Positions 1 through 13,102 of a DNA stretch of 25,981 nt are shown one piece after another. The translations under genes were made by a program, and so were the position numbers. The stretch spans positions 1-25,981 of the forward strand of contig JANNBJ010000054.1 of the NCBI GenBank assembly GCA_031385325.1, read 5' to 3'. Each line of letters starts with the position of its first letter. The stretch's first letter is position 1. The stretch is from SYFY01 sp031385325 (GTDB taxonomy: Bacteria; Pseudomonadota; Gammaproteobacteria; Pseudomonadales; Azotimanducaceae). The notes under the pieces are model-generated. The model searched no databases. It was not told the origin of the DNA and worked only from the letters and a program-made list of their open reading frames with translations.

Positions 1-1
1 G

Positions 2-562
2 CAAGCAGAAAGCGAATCTCCTTCAGCGCGGGCCAACGAAGAGGTTGTGGTGACGGAAGTCCTGCCAGCTGCAACGGAAGATATTCCACGCGCTGTGCCG
101 CCCCTTGAGCCGGTCGTTCAACAAGAGATCGCCTCTTCAAGCGTTGGTAAAGTTGAGGGCAGCGTTGCGCCGGCTGAACCTGTTGCACCGACTCTCGAGA
201 CACCGGCCACCCGCTCAGCAACCAGGATTGCACCGGAACAACAATCGCCCATCCCTTCAGGCGCGCGCGATGCGGCGTGGCTGAAACAGCAATCCGCATC
301 CGCATATACGATTCAACTTGTATCGCTGTCCAGCGAAGAGCGCGTGGCGTCGTACCTCGCACAACAGCGGGATCGTAGCCAGTTCGCGTGGTACCCGATT
401 GTGCGTGGCGGCAAGCGACTGTATGTCGTGACTTACGGTCAGTTCGATTCAAAAGCTGCTGCAGATGCAGCAGCGGCATCGTTACCTGGCGAAGTTGGAA
501 AGGTCGAGCCGTGGGTGCGACCACTCAAGCTGGTGCAGGAAGCCATAGCTGCGGGAACCTGA
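2..562 (+). CDS. damX: DamX-like cell-division protein, SPOR domain (5' end outside window)
   Basis: The reading frame is open from the left edge, so this is the C-terminal 186 residues of a larger protein. The first ~95 residues are Pro/Ala/Glu/Val-rich and look like the disordered linker that DamX proteins carry between the membrane segment and the septal domain. The last ~85 residues read as a SPOR domain: an opening YTIQLVSLSSEE strand, RLYVVTYGQF, an Ala-rich helix, then LPGEVGKVEPWVRPL, the usual DamX ending with PWVR. SPOR domains bind denuded peptidoglycan glycans at the division septum in the periplasm. In several gammaproteobacteria aroK-aroB-damX lies next to gltBD; here gltBD is present but convergent, which supports the assignment. 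A GTG at 47 could be mistaken for a start, but no stop separates it from upstream codons. Another SPOR protein cannot be excluded. Confidence 0.75.
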   Translation, partial: QAESESPSARANEEVVVTEVLPAATEDIPRAVPPLEPVVQQEIASSSVGKVEGSVAPAEPVAPTLETPATRSATRIAPEQQSPIPSGARDAAWLKQQSASAYTIQLVSLSSEERVASYLAQQRDRSQFAWYPIVRGGKRLYVVTYGQFDSKAAADAAAASLPGEVGKVEPWVRPLKLVQEAIAAGT

Positions 563-605
563 AAGCCGGAGGTCTCGGGCAGAGAGCTCGAAGTGTCGGG
601 CTGGG

Positions 606-623
606 AGTTCGAAGTGTCGAACT
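606..623. terminator. Weak hairpin between convergent damX-like and gltD genes
   Basis: agttcg and cgaact pair across a 6-nt loop in the 64-bp gap between two convergent genes. The stem is only 6 bp and no T-run follows on either strand, so termination here is a guess from position. The first arm lies in a near-duplicated 12-mer (ctcgaagtgtcg / ttcgaagtgtcg). Confidence 0.22.
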
Positions 624-626
624 GAT

Positions 627-2090
<1,464 letters not shown>

Positions 2091-2147
2091 ATGACCTGTT
2101 GTCCCTTTGCTTTTATCCCTCACGCCTGGTGGCGCGAGTCTTGTCTA

Positions 2148-2164
2148 TCGCACCATTGGTGCGA
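2148..2164. repeat. 8-bp-arm palindrome in the gltB-gltD gap
   Basis: tcgcaccattggtgcga has two perfect 8-nt arms around a single T. In RNA it could fold with a 5-nt loop and a 6-bp stem; in DNA the symmetry could suit a dimeric protein. It sits inside the 109-bp spacer between the two subunit genes, with nothing T-rich after it. Function unknown. Confidence 0.3.
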
Positions 2165-2199
2165 AATCATCCTGTTGCGCGTTCCAGCTTGTATTGACG

Positions 2200-6759
<4,560 letters not shown>

Positions 6760-6884
6760 ATCACTGCTCTTTCGATCGACCTTTACCACGGCAAAACTGC
6801 TTCGCCGCATCTGTTTAGGGACACTGATGACGGGTGAATCACCAAATCACACAGGCCCCACCTATAGCCGTCACGGACGCGAGA

Positions 6885-6940
6885 ACACCGCCCAGCTCAA
6901 GTGGCTGGCGGTGTGAATGACTCGCGGATTTTCGCAGTCA
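6885..6940 (-). promoter_or_regulatory. Tandem stem-loops upstream of gltB; rest of 6760-7205 without a gene
   Basis: The 446-bp divergent gap between gltB and the Nudix gene holds no convincing gene. Two adjacent hairpins stand out. The first (6885-6914) pairs acaccgcc with ggcggtgt, then agc/gct beyond a bulged C, around a 7-nt loop. The second (6918-6940) pairs tgact/agtca and gcg/cgc with one bulged C around a gatttt loop. Neither is followed by a T-run on either strand, so terminators are unlikely. If the gltB transcript starts upstream of 6940 they would form a structured 5' leader. I could not pick a convincing -35/-10 pair. Confidence 0.35.
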
Positions 6941-7205
6941 GGCATTCGTCGATGCATGTGACTACGCTGAATTCTTCGGCGCTCGGGTTAACTTGCTGAT
7001 TTCTTGTTGTTTTGTTGCAAGTCAAGCCGCACAAGCGCGGAGGCGAAACATGGCAGAAATGAAGGGTCGAATCAAGTCGGTTGGCAGCCTCGGTTGACAG
7101 CGTCGACGCAGGATCGAACTGTGAGAGAAACCGGGCCGCCAAGTTTGCAGGGGACTTGGTGCACGGCATGCCACAGAATTGCGCGACCTGCCCAGAGATT
7201 TCGCC

Positions 7206-7643
7206 ATGGAGCGAGCCCGGTTTCCTGTTGTCGTTCACGTCCTGCTAGTACGGCCTGCAGACTCTGGCCCTGAACTGTGTCTGTTTCGACGCGCAAACAC
7301 GGGCTTCATGGATGGCTGGTTCACTCTGCCGGGAGGTCACCAGGAGCACGGCGAAACTCTAACTGAAGCCGCCATCCGGGAATGCCGTGAAGAAATCGGC
7401 GTGGTGCCTTTGCAACTCGATCCACTGGCTGCGCTTGCGTATCAAAGTGGCGCGCATCAGGGGCTCAATTTCGTCTTTCGATGCGATCGATGGCAGGGTG
7501 ATATCCACATGGCCGAACCGGTCTTTGATCACATGCTCTGGGTGCGGGAGGATTCTTTGCCTGAACCTTTTGCGCCCTGGATTGTGGACGCGCTGACGCT
7601 GGAACGATCGGGCGGCTGGTTGAAAGAGTTGCGATACGGTTGA
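7206..7643 (+). CDS. Nudix hydrolase
   Basis: This 145-aa protein is a single Nudix domain that hydrolyses a nucleoside-diphosphate-linked substrate with Mg2+; the substrate cannot be read from sequence. The Nudix box at residues 44-66 is perfect: G-x5-E-x7-RECREEIGV. It is preceded by LCLFRR and GWFTLPGG, typical of small MutT-like or dGTP/GDP-sugar-type members. The ATG at 7206 (MERARFPVVVHVLLV) is preferred over a TTG at 7179, since the first strand starts directly after it. The gene stands alone, divergent from gltB and co-oriented with mdh 140 bp downstream. No sanitation-specific signature is visible. Confidence 0.88.
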   Translation: MERARFPVVVHVLLVRPADSGPELCLFRRANTGFMDGWFTLPGGHQEHGETLTEAAIRECREEIGVVPLQLDPLAALAYQSGAHQGLNFVFRCDRWQGDIHMAEPVFDHMLWVREDSLPEPFAPWIVDALTLERSGGWLKELRYG

Positions 7644-7737
7644 GGGCCGGGATTGTATCGAACCCGCCTGTGCATCGATGTGAAGCTGCCAATTCCGCAC
7701 GGCGGGAAACGAGTTAGCAGCCAGGTGCACCTCGCGC

Positions 7738-7746
7738 TGATAGAAT
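7738..7746 (+). promoter_or_regulatory. mdh: Candidate extended -10 element for mdh
   Basis: TGATAGAAT fits the extended -10 form TGnTAnnnT and lies 38 bp before the mdh start codon. No good -35 is found at 16-18 bp, which is tolerated by extended -10 promoters. Prediction only. Confidence 0.35.
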
Positions 7747-7783
7747 CCCGTGCTTCTTTTCAAATGGGTCGAGCGAGGGAACC

Positions 7784-8758
7784 ATGAAAAACCCGGTGAG
7801 GGTAACCGTTACTGGCGCAGCTGGTCAGATTGGCTACGCATTGCTGTTCCGCATTGCATCTGGAGACATGCTGGGCAAGGATCAACCGATCATCCTGCAA
7901 TTGCTGGAAATTACTCCCGCCCTGGGCTCGCTCAAGGGCGTCTGCATGGAGCTGGATGACTGTGCGTTCCCACTACTCAAGGGCATCGTGCAGACCGACG
8001 ATCCCAACGTTGCATTCAAGGATACGGACTACGCCATGCTGGTTGGCTCACGCCCACGCAGCAAGGGTATGGAGCGCAAGGATCTGCTCGAAGCCAATGC
8101 GGCAATCTTCTCCGTGCAGGGCAAGGCGCTGAACACCAGTGCATCACGCAAGGTCAAAGTGCTGGTTGTCGGCAACCCTGCCAACACCAATTGCCTGATT
8201 GCGCAGCGAAATGCGCCGGATCTGGACCCACGCAACTTCACAGCCATGACCCGCCTCGATCACAACCGGGCATCGGCGCAACTGGCGCAGAAAACAGGCA
8301 AGCACACGACGGACGTGGTTGGCGCCTGCATCTGGGGTAACCACTCGGCCACGCAGTTCCCCGATCTGCATCACGCTTCAGTGTCCGGCAAAGCCGCGCT
8401 CTCTCTGGTGGATCAGAACTGGTACACCACGACCTTTATCCCGACCGTGCAGCAGCGCGGCGCGGCGATCATCGAAGCGCGTGGCGCGTCGAGTGCAGCC
8501 TCTGCGGCCAATGCAGCCATTGATCACATGCATGACTGGGCGCTGGGTAGCAATGGCGTGGTCAGCATGGGTATCTACTCGGATGGCAGCTACGGTATCC
8601 AGAAAGGGCTCATCTACTCGTTCCCGGTGAAGTGTTCCGGTGGCGACTGGAAGATCGAACAGGGTCTTGCGATCAACGAGTTCAGTCGAGGCAAGATGAC
8701 GGCGACCGAAACCGAACTGGCCGAAGAACGGGATGCGGTGGCGCATCTGCTACCTTGA
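7784..8758 (+). CDS. mdh: Malate dehydrogenase, NAD-dependent (type 2, cytosolic-like)
   Basis: Oxidises malate to oxaloacetate in the TCA cycle. The 324-aa protein begins VRVTVTGAAGQIGYALL, the NAD-binding glycine motif of the type found in Thermus, Burkholderia, Xanthomonas and eukaryotic cytosol, rather than the short E. coli type. Other landmarks are GNPANTNC (substrate-loop Asn), MTRLDHNRA (the Asp/Arg pair) and IWGNHSATQFPD with the catalytic His. A strong ribosome site (GAGGGAA) lies 4 bp before ATG 7784. It seems monocistronic: a candidate extended -10 lies just upstream and a GC-rich hairpin follows its stop. Length and motifs are complete. Confidence 0.96.
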   Translation: MKNPVRVTVTGAAGQIGYALLFRIASGDMLGKDQPIILQLLEITPALGSLKGVCMELDDCAFPLLKGIVQTDDPNVAFKDTDYAMLVGSRPRSKGMERKDLLEANAAIFSVQGKALNTSASRKVKVLVVGNPANTNCLIAQRNAPDLDPRNFTAMTRLDHNRASAQLAQKTGKHTTDVVGACIWGNHSATQFPDLHHASVSGKAALSLVDQNWYTTTFIPTVQQRGAAIIEARGASSAASAANAAIDHMHDWALGSNGVVSMGIYSDGSYGIQKGLIYSFPVKCSGGDWKIEQGLAINEFSRGKMTATETELAEERDAVAHLLP

Positions 8759-8777
8759 TATCCGGCCGATGAAGATG

Positions 8778-8797
8778 TGCAGGGCGAACGCCCTGCA
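8778..8797 (+). terminator. GC-rich hairpin after mdh
   Basis: tgcagggc pairs perfectly with gccctgca around a GAAC tetraloop, 20 bp after the mdh stop. A weaker hairpin (acggg/cccgt) follows at about 8811. No T-run follows, so it may be an RNA-stabilising or imperfect termination structure. Confidence 0.45.
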
Positions 8798-8896
8798 GAT
8801 CCAGGAAGCGACGGGTCTTGCGCCCGTTCGCGACGTCGAATCTCCTGGTCTGGTGCCCAGGTTTGTTCTCAGGGCCCGCCCGCTTCAAGGAACACC

Positions 8897-9664
8897 ATGA
8901 AAGGCATGCAGAACCGAACCGTTCTTGTCACTGGCGCCGGCAGTGGTCTCGGACGAGGCATTGCACTTCGACTTGCGCAAGCCGGTTCTCGTGTGGGCAT
9001 CATCGATCTTGTCATGTCGGGTGCCGTCGAGACAGTTGATCAGATCGAAGCCGCAGGCGGTACAGCCTTTGCCGTGCAGGCAGACATTGTTGATTACATG
9101 GCAGTTCAACAAGCCGTCGATTCGATCGAGGCCGTGCTCGGTCCGGTGACCGGGCTTGTCAACAATGCAGGCTGGGACAAGGCCGCGCCGTTCCTGAGTA
9201 CAGATCCTGATCTGTGGCAGAAGGTCATCAACATCAACTTATATGGGCCGCTCAATCTGCATCACATCGTGGTGCCGAGAATCATTGCCCATGGTGGCGG
9301 CAGCGTGGTGAATATTGCTTCAGACGCCGGCAGAGTCGGCTCGTCAGGCGAGGCGGTTTACTCGGCCTGCAAGGCTGGCATCATCGCCTTCGGGAAAACA
9401 CTCAGCCGCGAACTGGCACGACAAGGGGTGGTCATCAACGCAGTTTGCCCAGGCCCATCCGATACGCCGCTGTTTGCGAGTTTTGCCGCTGATGGTGAAT
9501 CAGGCGCGCGGCTGCGAGCGAGTCTGGAGCGAGCAATCCCGCTGCGACGGCTTGGCACGCCAGATGATGTGGCGGGGATTGTCGCCTTCCTGCTGAGCGA
9601 AGAAGCGCGGTTCATTGTTGGTCAGACGATCAGCGTGTCGGGTGGGCTGACGATGCACGGTTGA
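8897..9664 (+). CDS. SDR-family dehydrogenase, BadH-like (3-hydroxyacyl-CoA type)
   Basis: A classical short-chain dehydrogenase of 255 aa. Visible landmarks: TGAGSGLGRG cofactor loop at 12-21, NNAGWD near 90, catalytic Ser142 (NIASDAGRVG), Tyr155 and Lys159 in YSACK, and the C-terminal VSGGLTMHG. The combination NNAGWD, VNIASDAGRVGSSGEAVY and SGGLTM closely recalls 2-hydroxycyclohexanecarboxyl-CoA dehydrogenase (BadH), which oxidises a ring hydroxyl of a CoA thioester with NAD. That specificity is inferred from memory of the family. The ATG at 8897 is chosen because AAGGAA lies 5 bp upstream; the same frame is open further upstream but lacks family similarity there. The stop is 12 bp from the convergent end of a crotonase operon, which supports a shared acyl-CoA pathway. 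Confidence 0.85.
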   Translation: MKGMQNRTVLVTGAGSGLGRGIALRLAQAGSRVGIIDLVMSGAVETVDQIEAAGGTAFAVQADIVDYMAVQQAVDSIEAVLGPVTGLVNNAGWDKAAPFLSTDPDLWQKVININLYGPLNLHHIVVPRIIAHGGGSVVNIASDAGRVGSSGEAVYSACKAGIIAFGKTLSRELARQGVVINAVCPGPSDTPLFASFAADGESGARLRASLERAIPLRRLGTPDDVAGIVAFLLSEEARFIVGQTISVSGGLTMHG

Positions 9665-9676
9665 GGCGAAGCCGGG

Positions 9677-10417
9677 TTACCAGCCTTTGAAAAGCGGTGT
9701 TCGTTTCTCCCCAAAAGCTCGTTTGCCTTCCGCGCCATCGTCACTGTCGCGAACACGCAACAAGGCCTCTCGGCTGATGGCCCCGGCTTCTGCCGGGCTC
9801 TTGCCGAGCGTCGCCAGCGAGAACTGTTTGAGCGTACCGGTCACAAGAGGCGCCGACCGGGCCAGCACTGTGGCCATCTTCATGGCTTCGTTCAACTCCT
9901 GACCCTTCGCGACAACACGATTGACCATGCCGACTTCGTAGGCTCTGGCGGCCGGCAGATCTTCGCCGAGCAGCATGAATTCCATGGCGATCTTGTGCGG
10001 AATACGTGCCACCGCACTGGCGATCAAACCGCCGGTAAAACCGAGCTGCGCCTCCGGGTACTTGAACACGGTGGTTTCGGAGGCAACCACCAGGTCACAC
10101 ATCTGCACGATCACGTAGGCGCCACCGATGCACCAGCCGTGCACGGCCGCGATAACAGGTTTGCCGACGGTCGCGCCGATGCTCGGCACGCCCTGCCACA
10201 TCTCACGTGGTGGCGCCTTGATGTCTGCGCCTACCGAGAAGGCCCGGTTACCCGCGGCGTGCAGAATGGCTACGCGATCGTCGCCTGCATCAAACCGGCG
10301 CCACGCCGCCTGCAAACCGACGATCACATCCTCGTTCAGGGCGTTCATCTGCGCCGTGCGATTGATGGTGATGACCGCGATGTGCTCCAGGCTTGAATAG
10401 GTGACGACGTCGCTCAC
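9677..10417 (-). CDS. Crotonase-fold protein (enoyl-CoA hydratase/isomerase family) 2
   Basis: A 246-aa protein with the crotonase fold: the CoA/oxyanion segment FSVGADIKAP, then KPVIAAVHGWCIGGAY for the second oxyanion strand, then YPEAQLGFTGG. The Glu of the usual GGGCEL motif, the first hydratase catalytic Glu, is replaced (GGAYVI), while the second Glu in PEAQLG is kept. Plain hydratase activity is therefore uncertain; isomerase, hydrolase or ring-cleaving activity on CoA thioesters is possible. The C-terminus KRTPLFKGW is the family's usual end. The start is GTG at 10417, overlapping the stop of the upstream crotonase by 4 bp (GTGA), so the two are translationally coupled. It is the last gene of a minus-strand run starting with an MBL hydrolase. 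Confidence 0.85.
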   Translation of the reverse strand: MSDVVTYSSLEHIAVITINRTAQMNALNEDVIVGLQAAWRRFDAGDDRVAILHAAGNRAFSVGADIKAPPREMWQGVPSIGATVGKPVIAAVHGWCIGGAYVIVQMCDLVVASETTVFKYPEAQLGFTGGLIASAVARIPHKIAMEFMLLGEDLPAARAYEVGMVNRVVAKGQELNEAMKMATVLARSAPLVTGTLKQFSLATLGKSPAEAGAISREALLRVRDSDDGAEGKRAFGEKRTPLFKGW

Positions 10418-11277
10418 GCCGGTTTGTCCGTGTTGAGCCAGGCGTTGAAGGTGGGTGTTCGCTTTTCATGGAACGCGCCCACCCCTTCCTTCACGTCGGG
10501 GTGGTGATCCGAGATCGCGGTTTTGGCAGCGATGTCGTCGAGGGCATGGGCCCAGGATTGTTCAGCAGCGTTGTACAGCGATCGCTTGGCGAGCCGCATC
10601 GCCACCTGTGGGCCATTGGCGAATTCCGTCGCCCAAGCCATCGCCGTTGATGCCAGCTGATCCGCCGGCACCACTTCGTTGACCAATCCCAACGATTTCG
10701 CTTCAGTGGCATCGACGATCTTCTTTCGCATCACGAAGTCGAGTGCGCGGGAGAGCCCGAGCTGCTGCACCAGAAGATATTGCCCACCTTCATCCGGCAG
10801 TAGTCCGAAACGCAGTGTCGCGCTCCCCATTCGGGCAGATTCTGCAGCAATACGAAAGTCGCAGGACAGCGCCAGGGACAAACCGGTTTGAATCGCAACG
10901 CCGTTGATGGCGGCGATGGTGATCTTGTCGAGACTGCGAATGGTCGTGTTCAGCGCCTGGGAGATCGTGCGCAAACCATTGTAGGTACCCAGTGCGTTGT
11001 CGTGCCCCGGGGGAATGGCAGCCATCAACGGATTACCGCTCAGATCGGCGTTCCGGTACGCCTTCAGATCATCACCTGCGCAGAAGGCGCGCCCCTGACC
11101 GGTAAACACCAGCACACGAATGTGATTGTCCATCTGCGCCTGGGTAACAACCTCGATGAGGTCACGCTTGATGGCGGTGCTCATCCCGTTGAGGCGTTCC
11201 GGAGTATTGAACTCGATCCACGCAATGCCAGGATCGCGCACCGAAACTTCAAAGCCAGAAAAATTGCCGGTCTTCAT
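10414..11277 (-). CDS. Crotonase-fold protein (enoyl-CoA hydratase/isomerase family) 1
   Basis: A 287-aa crotonase-fold protein. It has RAFCAGDDLKAYR for the first oxyanion/CoA segment and KITIAAINGVAIQTGLSLALSC for the second. Both canonical hydratase glutamates are absent: the GGGCEL position reads QTGLSL and the PEI position reads ATL. In their place GLLPDEGG carries an Asp at a position where PaaG-type enoyl-CoA isomerases have one. Isomerisation of an enoyl-CoA or ring-epoxide-CoA is therefore more likely than hydration, as an inference. The ATG at 11277 follows the MBL gene stop by 2 bp, and the stop overlaps the next crotonase start by 4 bp. The C-terminus (FHEKRTPTFNAW) is family-like and similar to its neighbour's, suggesting old duplication with divergent active sites. 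Confidence 0.85.
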   Translation of the reverse strand: MKTGNFSGFEVSVRDPGIAWIEFNTPERLNGMSTAIKRDLIEVVTQAQMDNHIRVLVFTGQGRAFCAGDDLKAYRNADLSGNPLMAAIPPGHDNALGTYNGLRTISQALNTTIRSLDKITIAAINGVAIQTGLSLALSCDFRIAAESARMGSATLRFGLLPDEGGQYLLVQQLGLSRALDFVMRKKIVDATEAKSLGLVNEVVPADQLASTAMAWATEFANGPQVAMRLAKRSLYNAAEQSWAHALDDIAAKTAISDHHPDVKEGVGAFHEKRTPTFNAWLNTDKPA

Positions 11278-11279
11278 CG

Positions 11280-11972
11280 TCAGTCTCCCATGAACATGCG
11301 CCAGGTTTCGATGTCCTTTACACGCATGTAGGTATTGATGCGTTTGGTCTCTGCCATGGTTGCGGTGGGGATGTGTGCGTAGTTGTGCCCGGGCAGCAGA
11401 AGGGTATCGTCAGGCAGCTCGGAGAGCTTCCCCAGACTCTGGAACATTTGTTCGGAGTTCGATCCGGGCAGATCTACCCTGCCACATCCGGTGATGAACA
11501 GTGTGTCGCCAGAGACCAGCGTGCGCTTGATGCGAAAACACTGTGAGCCCGGTGTATGTCCGGGGGTGTGCAGAAACTCGACTTCGACGTCACCCACCGC
11601 GAGTTTGTCACCGCTGTTTACCCTGACGATGTCGCTGTCAGAAAGGCCGGTGACTTTTTTCAGACCCGCGCACTCATCACAGTGTGCGTAGACCTTGACC
11701 CCTTTTTTCGCTATCAGCTCGGCAACGCCTTCGATGTTGTTGCCTCGCATTGACCCGCCGCAGTGATCGGGATGGTAGTGCGTGATCAGTGCCGCAGTGA
11801 GTTTGTAGCCACGCTCGTCGATGTGGTTGACCAGGGAATCGATGTCCCATGCCGGGTCAATAACCGCAACTTCGCGAGTCTCGCGTGAACCCACGATGTA
11901 GGCAAAATTCTGCATCGGACCAATCTCGATCTGTTCGATGATCAGTTCCTTTTCGTAGTCCTCCCAGCCCAT
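11280..11972 (-). CDS. Metallo-beta-lactamase-fold hydrolase (glyoxalase II-like)
   Basis: A 230-aa MBL-fold enzyme with the full dinuclear metal motif H65-x-H67-x-D69-H70 (THYHPDHCGG), a second His in HTPGHTPGSQC, an Asp in LVSGDTLFITGCGR, and the last His in LLPGHNYAH. Proteins of this type hydrolyse thioesters (hydroxyacylglutathione) or act on related substrates. The CoA-enzyme neighbourhood suggests a thioester hydrolase role here, as inference. The ATG at 11972 has GAGG 7 bp upstream. It is the first gene of a three-gene run with the two crotonases (2-bp gap, then 4-bp overlap). The cupin gene ends 54 bp upstream on the same strand and may be cotranscribed. A persulfide-dioxygenase-like role is an alternative. 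Confidence 0.85.
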   Translation of the reverse strand: MGWEDYEKELIIEQIEIGPMQNFAYIVGSRETREVAVIDPAWDIDSLVNHIDERGYKLTAALITHYHPDHCGGSMRGNNIEGVAELIAKKGVKVYAHCDECAGLKKVTGLSDSDIVRVNSGDKLAVGDVEVEFLHTPGHTPGSQCFRIKRTLVSGDTLFITGCGRVDLPGSNSEQMFQSLGKLSELPDDTLLLPGHNYAHIPTATMAETKRINTYMRVKDIETWRMFMGD

Positions 11973-12026
11973 GACATGCCTCGCTTATAGGTAACAAACT
12001 GCACCCTATCACAGAGCGTTCCCGGC

Positions 12027-13010
12027 TCAGAGCCCTGGGGCGGCGAGAAGAACCTGAGCGCCTTGCGCAACCTGCAAGCGTGTGTGGGTGATTGCGGCGC
12101 AGGGGATGAAGGCCGCGCCTTCGCCATCCAGGCTCAACCCGCCGGCGCATACCTTGCCACCCACCGCCATCATCACCGCATAAGGCAGGTGCGCTGGCAG
12201 CGCAAATTCGCCAGCACTGCTGTTTGCGCGCCACACATTGAAATGATCGAAGCGAGCGATGCGCTCAATACCCGGCGCGACCGCTTCGCTGGTCTGTTCT
12301 GCACCCGGGTCGAGAGACATTCCTGCCACGGCTGCTGCGGTGTCCCAGTGGTTCTGGGTCAGCACCTGCTGGGCAAACGAGACGATCATTCGTTCATAGG
12401 TCGCAGTCTGAAACTCCACCACCCGAACGCCATGCTGCAACGCATGTGGGAACCAGGTTGGCACGTGCACGACATCGCCGATGCGCAGTTCACGCAAATG
12501 AGTAAAGGCCTCCATGCGCTCGCGCAGGGCCATTTCCTGCATGACGATGAACGGTGACTGCGTGCCGGAGTCGATGGCGCGACGAACCTTTTCATAGGAC
12601 TGCACGGCCTGCAGATAACTACTGCGAAAGGCATCATCCTCCGCGAACTCTTGGCGCTTGCGCTGGTTCATGCCGAACCGGATCGCGCCACTGCCGTTTG
12701 GCCAGGCCGACTGATCGATGTGCGTGACGACATAGACCTCACGCTTCTGCGCGTGAACTTCGAAATAAAGATCACCGGTTAACGGTGCTGGCGCGGGGTC
12801 GAGGATCTTGAGGAGGAGCACGTCTTCGTGGCGTGAAGACGCGGCAGTATCGCCCTTCAGCCAAACCGAGAGGGGTACGGATTCATTGACACCCACGCTC
12901 ACCTGACTTTCACCCCGGGCTTCCATGCCCGTATACCAGATCTCCTGGCCCCAGGGTTTGGGTATGCAGACAGGTTCAAGGCGAGCGGGTTGGGTGTAAT
13001 CAAACGACAT
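12027..13010 (-). CDS. Cupin-fold protein resembling type I mannose-6-phosphate isomerase
   Basis: A 327-aa cytosolic protein with no signal peptide. The order of motifs resembles a phosphomannose isomerase: KPWGQEIWY near the N-terminus, a metal-site-like strand EVHAQKREVYVVTH, a helical Arg-rich middle, then IGDVVHVPTWFPHALQHG and VEFQTATYERM, and a second cupin barrel ending IPCAAITHTRLQV. The canonical isomerase signatures (YxD and the QxHP metal motif) are not clearly present, so sugar-phosphate isomerisation is a suggestion only; a metal-binding cupin of other function is as likely. ATG 13010 starts the frame. It is divergent from the Ada/AlkA gene (92-bp gap) and upstream of the MBL/crotonase run. 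Confidence 0.6.
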   Translation of the reverse strand: MSFDYTQPARLEPVCIPKPWGQEIWYTGMEARGESQVSVGVNESVPLSVWLKGDTAASSRHEDVLLLKILDPAPAPLTGDLYFEVHAQKREVYVVTHIDQSAWPNGSGAIRFGMNQRKRQEFAEDDAFRSSYLQAVQSYEKVRRAIDSGTQSPFIVMQEMALRERMEAFTHLRELRIGDVVHVPTWFPHALQHGVRVVEFQTATYERMIVSFAQQVLTQNHWDTAAAVAGMSLDPGAEQTSEAVAPGIERIARFDHFNVWRANSSAGEFALPAHLPYAVMMAVGGKVCAGGLSLDGEGAAFIPCAAITHTRLQVAQGAQVLLAAPGL

Positions 13011-13102
13011 TCAGGCATTTTCCGGGAAATGTCCGGATTCGGCCAGTCAACGATGGCATGTCGCGTTACTCTTTAGGCTGATCCACGCCGACCATACAGT
13101 TC

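Noticed and set aside
6897..7238. 113-codon open frame upstream of gltB
   Set aside because: No family resemblance and it overlaps the Nudix start; treated as non-coding leader.
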